This document shows, piece by piece, positions 7,256 through 14,699 of a stretch of 54,668 nt of DNA. Below the pieces are notes generated by a model. It saw nothing but the letters and a program-made list of their open reading frames with translations. It did no database searches and had not been told where the DNA came from. Position 1 is the first letter of the stretch. Each line of letters begins with the position of its first letter. This stretch comes from Spirochaetales bacterium (GTDB lineage Bacteria > Spirochaetota > Spirochaetia > JABEVK01): NCBI GenBank assembly GCA_947478845.1, contig CANJXC010000018.1, positions 1 to 54,668 of the forward strand, written 5' to 3'. Both the position numbers and the translations under genes were made by a program.

Positions 7256-7281
7256 GTTTTCGCCACGAGGAGGGCGAAAAC
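7256..7281 (+). promoter_or_regulatory. Hairpin around the IS3 orfA ribosome site
   Basis: GTTTTCGCC (7256-7264) pairs with GGCGAAAAC (7273-7281), leaving ACGAGGAG, the ribosome site, in the loop two bases before ATG. Some insertion sequences use such structures to keep outside transcripts from expressing transposase. Confidence 0.55.
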
Positions 7282-7283
7282 AG

Positions 7284-7769
7284 ATGAAATACACCGACGG
7301 GTTTCGGGGATCAATCATTAGGCAGGTCGTTGCCGGAAAGAGCGCGTGGCAGGTTGCCCAGGAAACCGGCGTGAACGTGGCCACGGTTCAGAACTGGTTG
7401 TCGAAGCACAAATCCGGTAGTCTGGTGCTTGATGGAAGTGAGGGAGAACCCAAGCCCGGCAGCCGCAGTCCCGTTGAGAAGCTTGCCCTGCTGATGCAGT
7501 CGAAAGCTTTGGCGGACACTGACCGTGGTGAATGGCTGCGTCAGAACGGCCTGCACTCCCAGCACCTATCGCTTTGGGAGCAGGAACTGACAACCATGAT
7601 GAACGACAAGAAGTCCGAAGTCGATGCTGAGAACGCTGCTCTGAAGAAGCAGAACAAAGAGTTGCTGAAGGAGCTGGCAATCAAGGAAAAGGCTTTGGCG
7701 GAAGCAGCTGTCCTTCTGACGCTAAAAAAAAAGTTCCGGCATCTGTTTCAGGAGGAAGGGGAGAACTGA
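7284..7769 (+). CDS. IS3-family transposase OrfA
   Basis: The 161-residue protein starts with a helix-turn-helix (YTDGFRGSIIRQVV, then VAQETGVNVATVQNWLSKH) and ends with a leucine-zipper-like coiled coil (AENAALKKQNKELLKE, then KALAEAAVLLTLKKK). This is the layout of OrfA in IS3 elements with a long OrfA. A run of nine A (7724-7732) at LKKK is a classical -1 slippery site, and the -1 frame continues into OrfB-like sequence. OrfB is cut after some 30 residues, so the IS cannot transpose by itself. Confidence 0.82.
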   Translation: MKYTDGFRGSIIRQVVAGKSAWQVAQETGVNVATVQNWLSKHKSGSLVLDGSEGEPKPGSRSPVEKLALLMQSKALADTDRGEWLRQNGLHSQHLSLWEQELTTMMNDKKSEVDAENAALKKQNKELLKELAIKEKALAEAAVLLTLKKKFRHLFQEEGEN

Positions 7770-7873
7770 GTACTCCCGCCGAACGGGAAGAGATCCTGGC
7801 TTACGTCGCACTGGCTCAAAGAAGGTCAAGGGAACCAACGACAGGGCGCCGAGGGCAAAACGAAGACCATTGA
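7733..7873 (+). pseudogene. Remnant of IS3 transposase OrfB
   Basis: After a -1 slip on the A9 run the frame reads KVPASVSGGRGEL and then STPAEREEILAYVALAQRR, the usual start of OrfB in this IS3 group. Somewhere around 7810-7830 the sequence changes to antisense of a transporter gene, and the frame stops at 7873. The catalytic DDE domain is gone. Confidence 0.6.
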
Positions 7874-7958
7874 AGGTGAACGCCCCCAGGTTGTCGAGGC
7901 TGACGCGCTGGGCGACGAAGGCCAGGCCCCAAATCAGGGCAGCCCCGAAGAGGGCCAA
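7815..7958 (-). pseudogene. N-terminal fragment of an EamA/DMT transporter
   Basis: Minus-strand translation gives ALFGAALIWGLAFVAQRV followed by LGAFTFNGLRFALGALSLVPL, the first two membrane segments of an EamA-type permease. The rest (normally about 280 residues) is missing, replaced by the IS3 remnant. The natural start is not clear. A GGAGG lies about 35 bases further upstream, but no good start codon fits it. Edges are approximate. Confidence 0.6.
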
Positions 7959-8041
7959 GGAAGAGCGCAGGGGATGGGAAGCGATGACGAACCTCCGGAC
8001 GGACGGTCTACGATACCGAAGGAGAGCCTGTCGTTCAAGCG

Positions 8042-8593
8042 CTACCGAGGTGTTTTGGCCGCCATGCGGAGCTGCGAAGTCTCCTTGGTGTAGTCTTTCA
8101 AGCGGGAGAGGTCCACCCAGGCCAAGTCGTGACTTTCCTCGCTGATCACCAACGGGACCGCGTCATCGGCCTCGAGCAAGAAGCGCAGATCGTAGTGATC
8201 GTGGGCGGCCTGGCCGGGTCTCGCTGGTATTTCGTGAACATCGAGGTCGAACAGTCCGGGCTGCAACAGCGCCAACTGAGTAAGGCCCGACTCTTCGTGG
8301 GCCTCGCGGAGCGCCGCCTTGGTCCAGTCCTCGCCTTCGTCGGTATGCCCTCCGAGCTGAACCCATTTGTCCAATTTGGCGTGATGCGTCAGCAGGACCC
8401 GCTGGCGCGATGGATTCACGATCCACGCGCTGGCGGTGATGTGGCGGCGGGCGTTGGTTCTGCCCTGCAGAGACTCGCCGCTCATCGCGAATTCGCGGAA
8501 CCTGAGGGGGGCGGTCTCTTCAGGATAGCGTCGTGCATAGGCGTCGAGAAGAACCAGGAGCCTGCGGACCAAGGGGGCAACGGGGACAGTCAT
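8042..8593 (-). CDS. Nudix hydrolase
   Basis: The 183-residue protein contains an intact Nudix box, G-x5-E-x7-REA-x-EE-x-GL, read as GHTDEGE, then DWTKAALREAHEESGL, near residues 81-103. The Glu residues bind Mg2+ for cleavage of nucleoside-diphosphate-linked substrates. The N-terminal 50 residues are a helical extension seen in house-cleaning Nudix enzymes. Substrate is not predictable. It ends next to the transporter fragment and starts about 50 bases from the TipAS regulator gene, so the two may be cotranscribed. TAGAGT lies six bases before the ATG, which would suit a leaderless internal start. Confidence 0.88.
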   Translation of the reverse strand: MTVPVAPLVRRLLVLLDAYARRYPEETAPLRFREFAMSGESLQGRTNARRHITASAWIVNPSRQRVLLTHHAKLDKWVQLGGHTDEGEDWTKAALREAHEESGLTQLALLQPGLFDLDVHEIPARPGQAAHDHYDLRFLLEADDAVPLVISEESHDLAWVDLSRLKDYTKETSQLRMAAKTPR

Positions 8594-8644
8594 GCCCCTA
8601 CTCTAAAGAAACAGAGGAAGGGGTGCGACCCCCTTCCTCCTCGC

Positions 8645-9379
8645 CTAGCTGTCGAAATAGGCGCTGACGCAGGCCAGAATGTAGGCGGCCAGGCGCGGGT
8701 CCACCTTGTCGTAGTTGGCCTTGAAGCGCTCGTCCTGGTTGTACATTTCGGCCAGACCACGGAGGCCTTCGGGTGTCGTCGGGTAGAAGAACTCAATCCC
8801 CTTCCGCCAGTCCTCCACCATCTTCCGGGCCGCCGGGGCCGCCGGGTCGGTGCCGATGAGCGCCGCCCATGCGTGGTTGAACGCCTCGCCGTCGGTCTTC
8901 ATCCTTTGCTTTTCGGCGGGGGTCAGCCGTGCGTAGCGACGGTTCGACTCCTTGACCACGGCAGGGTCCCATTTCTGCGCCGCTTCTTCGGCGTACGCCT
9001 TCTCTTGGTCCGACAGACCGTCGAACCATTCTTCCTGTTGCATTGTCGTTTCTCCTTTTTGTTGCGCGAGAGTCTTGTCCACGGTTGCCAGCAACCGCTT
9101 GAGGCGCTCAATCCGGCGAGCGAGCGCTTTGCGGTGCGACTCCAGCGCCGCCACCACGGTGAACCCCGGCCGGCCCATCAGGTTGCCGATGGTTTCGAGG
9201 TTCATGCCCAGTTCCCGGTAGAACAGAATCTGCTGCAGCAGAAGCAGGGCCTCCTCCCCGTAGTAGCGATAGCCGTTATCGCCGGTACGGGACGGCTTGA
9301 GGAGGCCGAGGGCATCGTAGTGGTGCAACGTGCGGACCGTGATACCGGCCAACGTTGCGACTTGCTTCACCGTGTACAT
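8645..9379 (-). CDS. MerR-family regulator with TipAS ligand domain
   Basis: The 244-residue protein begins MYTVKQVATLAGITVRTL, then HHYDALGLLKPSRTGDNGYRYY, the MerR winged-helix domain. A coiled coil (residues about 75-115) follows, then a TipAS antibiotic-recognition domain (EEWFDGLSDQEKAYAEEAAQ through the C-terminus). TipA/Mta-type proteins bind multiple hydrophobic drugs and activate their own promoter and efflux genes. The ATG at 9379 is chosen because the MerR homology starts there and because a MerR-type promoter lies directly upstream. No efflux gene is nearby except the broken EamA fragment, a plausible former target. Confidence 0.88.
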   Translation of the reverse strand: MYTVKQVATLAGITVRTLHHYDALGLLKPSRTGDNGYRYYGEEALLLLQQILFYRELGMNLETIGNLMGRPGFTVVAALESHRKALARRIERLKRLLATVDKTLAQQKGETTMQQEEWFDGLSDQEKAYAEEAAQKWDPAVVKESNRRYARLTPAEKQRMKTDGEAFNHAWAALIGTDPAAPAARKMVEDWRKGIEFFYPTTPEGLRGLAEMYNQDERFKANYDKVDPRLAAYILACVSAYFDS

Positions 9380-9386
9380 ACTCCCC

Positions 9387-9417
9387 AAGATAAACCCTGA
9401 CGTTACGTTAGGCTCAA
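9387..9417 (-). promoter_or_regulatory. MerR-type promoter with 19-bp spacer and embedded operator
   Basis: On the minus strand, -35 TTGAGC (9417-9412) and -10 TATCTT (9392-9387) are separated by 19 bp. The spacer holds CCTGACGT-T-ACGTTAGG (9396-9412), a near-perfect palindrome. The over-long spacer with a centred dyad is the hallmark of promoters remodelled by MerR activators. The start codon is seven bases after the -10 box, so the transcript is predicted to be leaderless. Confidence 0.8.
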
Positions 9418-9702
9418 GCGATATCGGAAAGATTCTGAAGGTCTTCGCGGCGAATCTTGACTTCCTGTTCACCAAAGCTTTTTACCGTCCTCAGTTGATC
9501 AAAGTCCATTGGAGATACCCCCTAACTTGCCAGTGTCGACTGACGTTGGTTGATTTTCAATTGTCAAATCGCGGGGAAGGAACTGAGCTAGTGACTTACA
9601 TGACTCGATTGGACAGGGGAGGAGGGCGAGGAGGCACAACACCGAGGTTGATCATTTAGGCAGGAGATTCTTCTGCAAGTTGGCCTTCTTTTCCAACTTT
9701 TC

Positions 9703-9719
9703 GTTACCGGATTGTTACC
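9703..9719. promoter_or_regulatory. Candidate integrase arm-type site, right
   Basis: GTTACCGGATTGTTACC differs from the left site (1778-1794) only in the two central bases and lies 53 bp inside the right core. The interval 9418-9702 holds no gene that I can support. Confidence 0.6.
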
Positions 9720-9730
9720 AATCGACGGGA

Positions 9731-9766
9731 CAAAAAAATAACCCCATACCGGGTATGGGGTTATTC
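9731..9766 (-). terminator. Intrinsic terminator after tRNA-fMet, supplied by the element
   Basis: On the minus strand AATAACCCCATAC and GTATGGGGTTATT form a long stem followed by seven T. It stands six bases past the tRNA 3' end and replaces the original terminator, which was pushed to 1603-1637 by the integration. Confidence 0.85.
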
Positions 9767-9771
9767 AACTA

Positions 9772-9788
9772 TAGCAGGGACAGGACTC
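9772..9788. repeat. attR core within tRNA-fMet
   Basis: TAGCAGGGACAGGACTC, identical to 1641-1657. It restores the 3' end of the tRNA gene. Confidence 0.8.
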
Positions 9789-9844
9789 GAACCTGTGACC
9801 TTCGGGTTATGAGCCCGACGAGCTGCCAACTGCTCCACCCTGCG
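9772..9844 (-). tRNA. Initiator tRNA-fMet (CAU)
   Basis: The 73-base sequence folds as a cloverleaf. Initiator features are a mismatch at the end of the acceptor stem (C1 against U72) and three G-C pairs in the anticodon stem (GTCGGGCTCATAACCCGA). The T arm reads GGTTCGAGTCC. CCA is not encoded. Its 3' 17 bases are the attachment core of the element at 1641-9788. It begins 16 bases after the stop of the HisC-like gene and may be cotranscribed with that operon. Confidence 0.93.
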
Positions 9845-9860
9845 TCGTGTGGGGGAGATA

Positions 9861-10946
9861 CTACCTAACGGTGGGGATAGTGTCAAGGGCATGGCAGAGG
9901 GCTTTCCAGCAGAGTTGGTTCTGTTCTGGGGTGCCAGTGGTGATACGGATGGCGTTGGGGAGGCCGAAGCTTGTAAGGGGCCGAATTGTCACGCCGCCTT
10001 CGATCATCGCCGCTGCCACCGCCTGGGCGTCGCGACCCACTTCGAGGCAAAAGAAGTTCGCTTGCGTTGGATACGGGGACAGACCTCGGGTCGCTAACTT
10101 CTGGTTCCAAAACTCCAACCCTTCGCGGTTGAGAGCGAGGCTTTCGTTGACAAATTTCAGGTCGTGCAATGCCGCAATGCCGGCTTTCTGGGTCATGTTG
10201 CCCACGTTGAAGGGCTGCTTTACCACCGAAACATCGCGAATCACCGCCTCGCTGGCAGCAATAAAGCCTAGGCGCAGGCTGGCCAAGCCGTAAATCTTAC
10301 TAAATGTGCGGCTTACAACCAAATTGGGCCACCGCTCGAGCAGGGAAAACGACTGGGGGAAATCGGGCATCTGAGCATAGTGGCCGTAGGCTTCGTCGAG
10401 CACTACCAGCACCGTCGGCGGTACCCGACCCAAGAACTCTTCCAGCTGTCGCTGGTTGAAGGCCGTACCTGTGGGGTTATTAGGGTTACAGAGGAAGATA
10501 ATTCGCGTTTTGGGCTCAATAGCAGCGGCGATTGCGTCCAGGTCGTAGAAGCCCTGGGAGAGGGGCACTTTGTCCATAACCCCACCAAACAACCTGACTG
10601 CAAAGGTATACTCCGAAAAGGTTTCCTGAGCGGTCAGCCCGTGGTCGCCGGGGCGGATAAAGGCTCCTGCCAACAAGGTGAATACCTCGTCGCTGCCGTT
10701 ACCCACGAGGAAATTGCCCGGTTTGAGTTTATACAGCTCAGCGAGAGTTTTCCGCAATTCGGTCGCAGCGCCGTCAGGGTACAGGTGAAGCTCGCTCGCG
10801 GCTTGGGCTAGGGCCTCGAGCGCTTTGGGAGACGGCCCCCTAGGGTTCTCGTTTGAGCTGAGCTTCACCAGGCCGGGGATGAGTTTTCCCGCCACGTAGG
10901 GCTTTAAGTCTCGCAGGTCTTCCCTCAGGGTCAAAAGTGCACCCAT
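9861..10946 (-). CDS. Histidinol-phosphate aminotransferase-like PLP enzyme
   Basis: The 361-residue fold-type I aminotransferase has the HisC pattern: LSSNENPRGPSP, GNGSDEVFTLL, CNPNNPTG, LDEAYGHYAQ, and FSKIYGLASLRLGF with Lys217 as the PLP Schiff base. HisC enzymes convert imidazole-acetol phosphate and glutamate to histidinol phosphate; close relatives act on aromatic amino acids. No other his gene is present. It is the last gene of the PKS/carotenoid operon, overlapping the cyclase by 16 bases. It may therefore be a housekeeping gene at the operon end or supply or consume an aromatic precursor. The ribosome site is weak. Confidence 0.85.
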   Translation of the reverse strand: MGALLTLREDLRDLKPYVAGKLIPGLVKLSSNENPRGPSPKALEALAQAASELHLYPDGAATELRKTLAELYKLKPGNFLVGNGSDEVFTLLAGAFIRPGDHGLTAQETFSEYTFAVRLFGGVMDKVPLSQGFYDLDAIAAAIEPKTRIIFLCNPNNPTGTAFNQRQLEEFLGRVPPTVLVVLDEAYGHYAQMPDFPQSFSLLERWPNLVVSRTFSKIYGLASLRLGFIAASEAVIRDVSVVKQPFNVGNMTQKAGIAALHDLKFVNESLALNREGLEFWNQKLATRGLSPYPTQANFFCLEVGRDAQAVAAAMIEGGVTIRPLTSFGLPNAIRITTGTPEQNQLCWKALCHALDTIPTVR

Positions 10947-11614
10947 TTTTCAAAAAAGAGGTAGAACGCGAGGGTGAGGCCCAGGTAGCTCAGGTTGTAG
11001 AAGAAATCTTCCAGGGGGATGCTTCCGATGCGCAGTCCCCAGATGGCTTTAGGATTGTAAAAAATGGTGGGTAGCGAAGTGTACAACCCGTCCACCACGA
11101 CAAATAGCGTGAAGCTGATCGCCGTCCAGATCCAGAACGCGCTGGTGCCCACGAGCGTTGGAGCCCCGATGGCGAGGGTGGAGAGAAACACCGCTACCGA
11201 GGCCATGGCGATGAAGGTGTACCCGAGGTTGCGAAACAGCCAAGCGGCGCCCACGAAGGCCAAGGCCCCGCAATACAGCGTGACAGGGTTCACCTCGAAC
11301 CAAACGGCATTGCCAAAGTACCCAACAACGCACTCGTACACGAACAGGCAGGCGTAGGGAATGGCGATAAAGAACAGAATCTCGCCCATCGGAAGGCCGA
11401 AAATACGGAAATCACCGGTGTAAACGGGGTTGAACTGCCAGTCTCCACGCGCCGTGACGAAGGCGTCCCAGAGCAGGTAAAGCAATCCCACCGTGAGGAT
11501 CGCAAGCCCCACGGCAGGAGCGTGCGTCCAGAAATGAACCTTTTCGTCAAAACTAAGCGCCAGCGGGCCGGCTACCGACACCAAGGCTATCAGAGAGTAC
11601 AGTTGTTTCTTCAT
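10931..11614 (-). CDS. Lycopene cyclase, CrtYc/CrtYd-fusion type
   Basis: The 227-residue integral membrane protein has about six or seven hydrophobic segments and two related halves. Each half carries the lycopene-cyclase-domain signature: LLWDAFVTARGDWQF with TGDFRIFGLPMGEILFF in the first, and IWGLRIGSIPLEDFFYNL in the second. Heterodimer-type cyclases of Gram-positive bacteria have these domains as separate CrtYc and CrtYd; fused forms occur in archaea, Bacteroidota and fungi. It closes the ends of lycopene or a related carotene to beta-rings. Its start overlaps the crtB stop (ATGA). No ketolase or hydroxylase gene is adjacent. Confidence 0.88.
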   Translation of the reverse strand: MKKQLYSLIALVSVAGPLALSFDEKVHFWTHAPAVGLAILTVGLLYLLWDAFVTARGDWQFNPVYTGDFRIFGLPMGEILFFIAIPYACLFVYECVVGYFGNAVWFEVNPVTLYCGALAFVGAAWLFRNLGYTFIAMASVAVFLSTLAIGAPTLVGTSAFWIWTAISFTLFVVVDGLYTSLPTIFYNPKAIWGLRIGSIPLEDFFYNLSYLGLTLAFYLFFEKWVHF

Positions 11615-12474
11615 GGTCTCCCCTGGTTGGGCAACGGAGGTGGGATGTATAACAAATTGCCCACAAACGTCAGAAAGATTCGTACTTTGCTAGGCTTGAT
11701 CTTGCGGCGCCACACTTCCATAGGGTCACGCATGATGACTTCGGCCGTCCAGTTGTAGAGGTCGCTGGCGGTTTTCACAGCTAGTCGGAACCTCCAAGGT
11801 AAGTAGCCATAGCCGAGCTGAGCACCGTGTTGCCATTGGGAGTACAATGAGGTCTGTCCCCGCATAAAGGTACAGAACTCCGCCTCGTGTTCTTTGGCCA
11901 GTTGCGGCGTCAACCCTGGAAGGCCAGTGTTGGCTAGAGGTAGGTAGCGACGACCCAAGCGGAAGTCCTCGTCGACGTCCCGCAAGAAATTGATAAACTG
12001 CATACTGCGCCCCATCAGGCCGGCGGTTTCGCGGGCCGCTTCGGGGAGGCCAAGAATGCGTATCATGAACAGGCCGATCACCTCGGCCGAACCCCAAGTG
12101 TACTTCAGAACGTCTTCCACAGTGTTGCAGGGTTTGTGGTCAAGGTCAGACTCCATCGCGGTGAGGAAATCTTCTGTCCATTGGGGGTCGAAGCCGACCC
12201 GTTTCCCCAACTCCACGAAGGGATCAATCACCATGTCGCCGGCCGGAGTTCCTGCCAGAGCATTACGCCAACGCTGCCGGAAGGCACGAAACTCCTCGGG
12301 TTCGGGAGGCACATCGTCCACCAGATTATCAGACACCCGAACAAACGCATACAAGGTAAAGACATCCTTGCGTACTGCCTTGGGAAAAATGCGGCTGGAG
12401 TTGTAGTAAGTCTTACTGCCTTTGAGGAAGATTTGCTGATGCAGGGTACCGGTGTCTTGCTTGGGCTCAGTCAC
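11611..12474 (-). CDS. crtB: Phytoene synthase
   Basis: This 287-residue squalene/phytoene synthase family enzyme condenses two geranylgeranyl diphosphates to phytoene. Both Mg2+-diphosphate motifs are present: SDNLVDD (residues 48-54) and NFLRDVDED (162-170), followed by RRYLP. GTG at 12474 is the start and overlaps the crtI stop (GTGA), so it is translationally coupled. The length is normal. A hydroxysqualene or diapophytoene synthase cannot be excluded from motifs alone, but the neighbouring desaturase and cyclase favour a carotenoid role. Confidence 0.92.
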   Translation of the reverse strand: MTEPKQDTGTLHQQIFLKGSKTYYNSSRIFPKAVRKDVFTLYAFVRVSDNLVDDVPPEPEEFRAFRQRWRNALAGTPAGDMVIDPFVELGKRVGFDPQWTEDFLTAMESDLDHKPCNTVEDVLKYTWGSAEVIGLFMIRILGLPEAARETAGLMGRSMQFINFLRDVDEDFRLGRRYLPLANTGLPGLTPQLAKEHEAEFCTFMRGQTSLYSQWQHGAQLGYGYLPWRFRLAVKTASDLYNWTAEVIMRDPMEVWRRKIKPSKVRIFLTFVGNLLYIPPPLPNQGRP

Positions 12475-13943
12475 TGACGGGTTTCCTTCAACTTGGTAGC
12501 CAAGACGTCGCTGGCAATCAGCGTCATCGGTACCCCGACCCCGGGATGGGTGTATTGGCCAGTGTAATACAGGTTTTTCACCTTTTTGCTTTGCAGGCGA
12601 GGACGGAAAATCGCCGTTTGGAAGAGTGTGTGGCTCAGCCCCAGCGCGGTTCCCTTAAAGGCGTGATAGTCCCGGGAGAAGTCCTGCTGACTGAACACCC
12701 GGCACACGTCGATCTCGTCGCGGAAGCTTTGGCCCGTGGTCTTTTCGACGTGGGAAATGAGCGCGCTTAAGTACTTTTGACGGAACTCTTCGGGGTCGGA
12801 CAAACCCGGGGCTGCGGGCACCAGCAGGAAAAGATTTTCGCACCCTTCGGGGGCCATCGAGGCATCGGTTCGGGTGATGGCGCTTAGGTAGAAGCAAGGG
12901 TTTTCGGGCCAAGAGGGAGTTTTAAAAATCGTGTCGAAATGCTTGTTCCAATCGACGCTGAAGTAGAGGTTGTGGTGTTCCAGCCCCGGCAGGCGCTTTT
13001 TGACCCCGAGGTAGACGATGAACATGGAAGGCGCCACGACGCGCTGGTTCCAATAAGGCTGACGATAGGTCTGCCAGCGACGCTCCAACAACTGGGTTTC
13101 ACCGTGGACGTAATCGCCTGTGTTGACCACCACATCGGCCTCAAAGGTGCCCTTTTCGGTAACCACTTGTGTCACTTGGCCGTTCTCGACCTGCAGGCGC
13201 TTCACATCGTGGTTGAAATGAAGAACTCCTCCCCGCTGTTTCACCAGTTCCGCCATGGCGACGGCAACGCCATTCATTCCTCCCTTGGGGAACCAAACCC
13301 CGAGCTTGAGGTCGACGTGACTCATGAGGGAGTACATCGACGGGGCTTCATTGGGGCTGGTGCCCAGGAACACCATGGCGTACTCAAGGATCTGCTTGGC
13401 CCTTCGATCGGTAAAGTATTTGCTGACAAACTTATCGAGCGACTGGAAGATGCCCATCTGAAGGCCTTCTGTGAGCACCCGAGCGTTAAAAAAGTCAAAG
13501 ACCGACTTGTATTCCTTGTAGAGGAAAGACCCCACGGCAATGTCGTATTTCAGCTCGGCGCCCTTCATGTACGCATCCAAGCGCTTGCCGCCATTGGGCT
13601 CGAAGGAGTCGAACAGTTTTTTGGTGGCTTCCAAGTCTTCGGTGATGGTCACCGCGTTTTCGCCCTCAAAGTACACCTTGTAGTGGGTGGAAAGCTTGGT
13701 GAGTTTGAGAACCTCGGCGCAAGGGACGCCGATGCTCGCAAAAAAGCGGTCAAACACCTCCGGCATGAGGTACCAGGAAGGACCCATGTCGAAGTGGTAG
13801 CCTTTTTCTGACCACAGCCGAGCCCTTCCGCCTGGGCCCTCGTTGTTGTCGAGAACGGTGACATCCCAGCCGTCGCGAAGCATCAACAGGGCACTCGACA
13901 ACCCGGCAAAACCCGCTCCGATGATGAGTGCTTTTCTTTTCAT
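12471..13943 (-). CDS. crtI: CrtI-type phytoene desaturase
   Basis: The 490-residue flavoprotein starts with the FAD-binding motif IGAGFAGLSSALLMLRDG and the CrtI continuation VLDNNEGPGGRA. It ends with the family signature YYTGQYTHPGVGVPMTLIAS. It should introduce the conjugated double bonds converting phytoene to lycopene or neurosporene. The number of desaturation steps cannot be read off. A promoter with TATCTT six bases from the ATG suggests crtI can also be transcribed separately as a leaderless message. It overlaps crtB by four bases. Confidence 0.93.
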   Translation of the reverse strand: MKRKALIIGAGFAGLSSALLMLRDGWDVTVLDNNEGPGGRARLWSEKGYHFDMGPSWYLMPEVFDRFFASIGVPCAEVLKLTKLSTHYKVYFEGENAVTITEDLEATKKLFDSFEPNGGKRLDAYMKGAELKYDIAVGSFLYKEYKSVFDFFNARVLTEGLQMGIFQSLDKFVSKYFTDRRAKQILEYAMVFLGTSPNEAPSMYSLMSHVDLKLGVWFPKGGMNGVAVAMAELVKQRGGVLHFNHDVKRLQVENGQVTQVVTEKGTFEADVVVNTGDYVHGETQLLERRWQTYRQPYWNQRVVAPSMFIVYLGVKKRLPGLEHHNLYFSVDWNKHFDTIFKTPSWPENPCFYLSAITRTDASMAPEGCENLFLLVPAAPGLSDPEEFRQKYLSALISHVEKTTGQSFRDEIDVCRVFSQQDFSRDYHAFKGTALGLSHTLFQTAIFRPRLQSKKVKNLYYTGQYTHPGVGVPMTLIASDVLATKLKETRQ

Positions 13944-13949
13944 GTGGGT

Positions 13950-13979
13950 AAGATACTCAGGATGCCAGCGTCAGGGCAA
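13950..13979 (-). promoter_or_regulatory. Candidate internal promoter of crtI
   Basis: Minus-strand -35 TTGCCC (13979-13974), 18-bp spacer, -10 TATCTT (13955-13950). ATG follows after six bases, predicting a leaderless crtI transcript. Confidence 0.5.
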
Positions 13980-14699
13980 CATGGGCCCGGTAGCTACCCA
14001 TACCCGGGACGGGTGGGCGGTACCAAACACAAGTCGGTCGGAAAGCGGTCCCAGAATCTCCTGAAATTCCCTCAGCGTGAAGCCGCGTCGAATCGACAGC
14101 CTACCGTCGTGAAAAGCAAACGATCGGTGCAACAATAGTCCAGTGAAGATGGTATAGCCGAGGTAGCCCCATGGAGAGCGGGCCAAATCGTTGAGCAGTA
14201 TTCCTACCCGGGCACGCTTGAGAGCCTCAAAGACGGCTGCGATCACGTTGTCCCAATCAAAATGATGCAGCGTGTGGTTCGACATCACAAAGTCCCAAGT
14301 TTCACCTTCGTCTATCTCAAAAACTGACCCGTGAACCGGTGTGATCTCTGGGTAGTTGCGGCACAACTGCCGGGCCCAGGGAAGAACACGTGGGTCGACA
14401 TCGAGAGCGGTGATCCGGAGTTTGAGTCCTTTGCGCCGGGAGAGCCGAATCAGAGCCCGGTCAATATCGCCACCACCACTGCCAAAGTCGAGTAGGGTCC
14501 AAACTCGGGCCTTGTCTTTGAGCATCTGCGGCAAAAGGTGACGCCGGAACAGCCGCACCCCGGCCGAAAACAAGCGGTTGATCAGGTCAAATTGCTTTAT
14601 GGTGCGGTAGAGCTTCTTCGGGTCCGCATTTACGCTGTCCATCAGCTCTTTTTCGTAGTGGCGCTCCGATAAATCAGGGAAGAAAAGTGGCGCCTTCAA
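13971..14699 (-). CDS. Class I SAM-dependent methyltransferase linked to the PKS
   Basis: The 242-residue protein (start TTG at 14699 overlapping the PKS stop as TTGA) has SAM motif I LLDFGSGGGDIDRAL, an acidic motif II ITALDVDPRV and the post-I segment SNHTLHHFDW. The C-terminal third has hydrophobic stretches. Class I methyltransferases beside bacterial type III PKS and FAD hydroxylase genes probably methylate the phenolic polyketide, as SrsB (of a different fold) does in Streptomyces alkylresorcinol synthesis. A longer frame to 14750 lies inside the PKS coding region, and its extra residues have no family resemblance, so the TTG start is preferred. Confidence 0.82.
   Translation of the reverse strand: MKAPLFFPDLSERHYEKELMDSVNADPKKLYRTIKQFDLINRLFSAGVRLFRRHLLPQMLKDKARVWTLLDFGSGGGDIDRALIRLSRRKGLKLRITALDVDPRVLPWARQLCRNYPEITPVHGSVFEIDEGETWDFVMSNHTLHHFDWDNVIAAVFEALKRARVGILLNDLARSPWGYLGYTIFTGLLLHRSFAFHDGRLSIRRGFTLREFQEILGPLSDRLVFGTAHPSRVWVATGPMLP

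Larger units (their letters stand above)
1641..9788. mobile_element. Integrative element inserted at the tRNA-fMet 3' end
   Basis: The element is bounded by two identical 17-bp cores, TAGCAGGGACAGGACTC, at 1641-1657 and 9772-9788. The right core is the 3' end of an intact initiator tRNA. A tyrosine integrase lies at the left end, and similar 17-bp arm-type repeats lie inside both ends. Modules from left to right are integrase, unknown, Xis-like HTH, TOPRIM primase, RepA-like ATPase, DUF5681-like protein, lipoprotein, IS3 remnant, transporter fragment, Nudix, and TipAS/MerR. No capsid, terminase large subunit, relaxase or conjugation gene is visible, so it resembles a phage satellite or a decayed mobilisable island. 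Confidence 0.85.

Noticed and set aside
8129-9400. Long 423-residue plus-strand open frame
   Set aside because: It is antisense to the Nudix and TipAS genes, both with intact family motifs, and arises from GC-rich codon bias. Its translation shows no domain.
9970-10100. Insertion of the GGGGACAGACCTCGG repeat disrupting the HisC-like gene
   Set aside because: The frame is intact and RGLSPYPTQANFF matches what HisC enzymes have at this place, so the gene is not broken.
12939-13811. 290-residue plus-strand open frame inside crtI
   Set aside because: Antisense shadow of crtI; composition follows the complement of the crtI codons, with no start signal.
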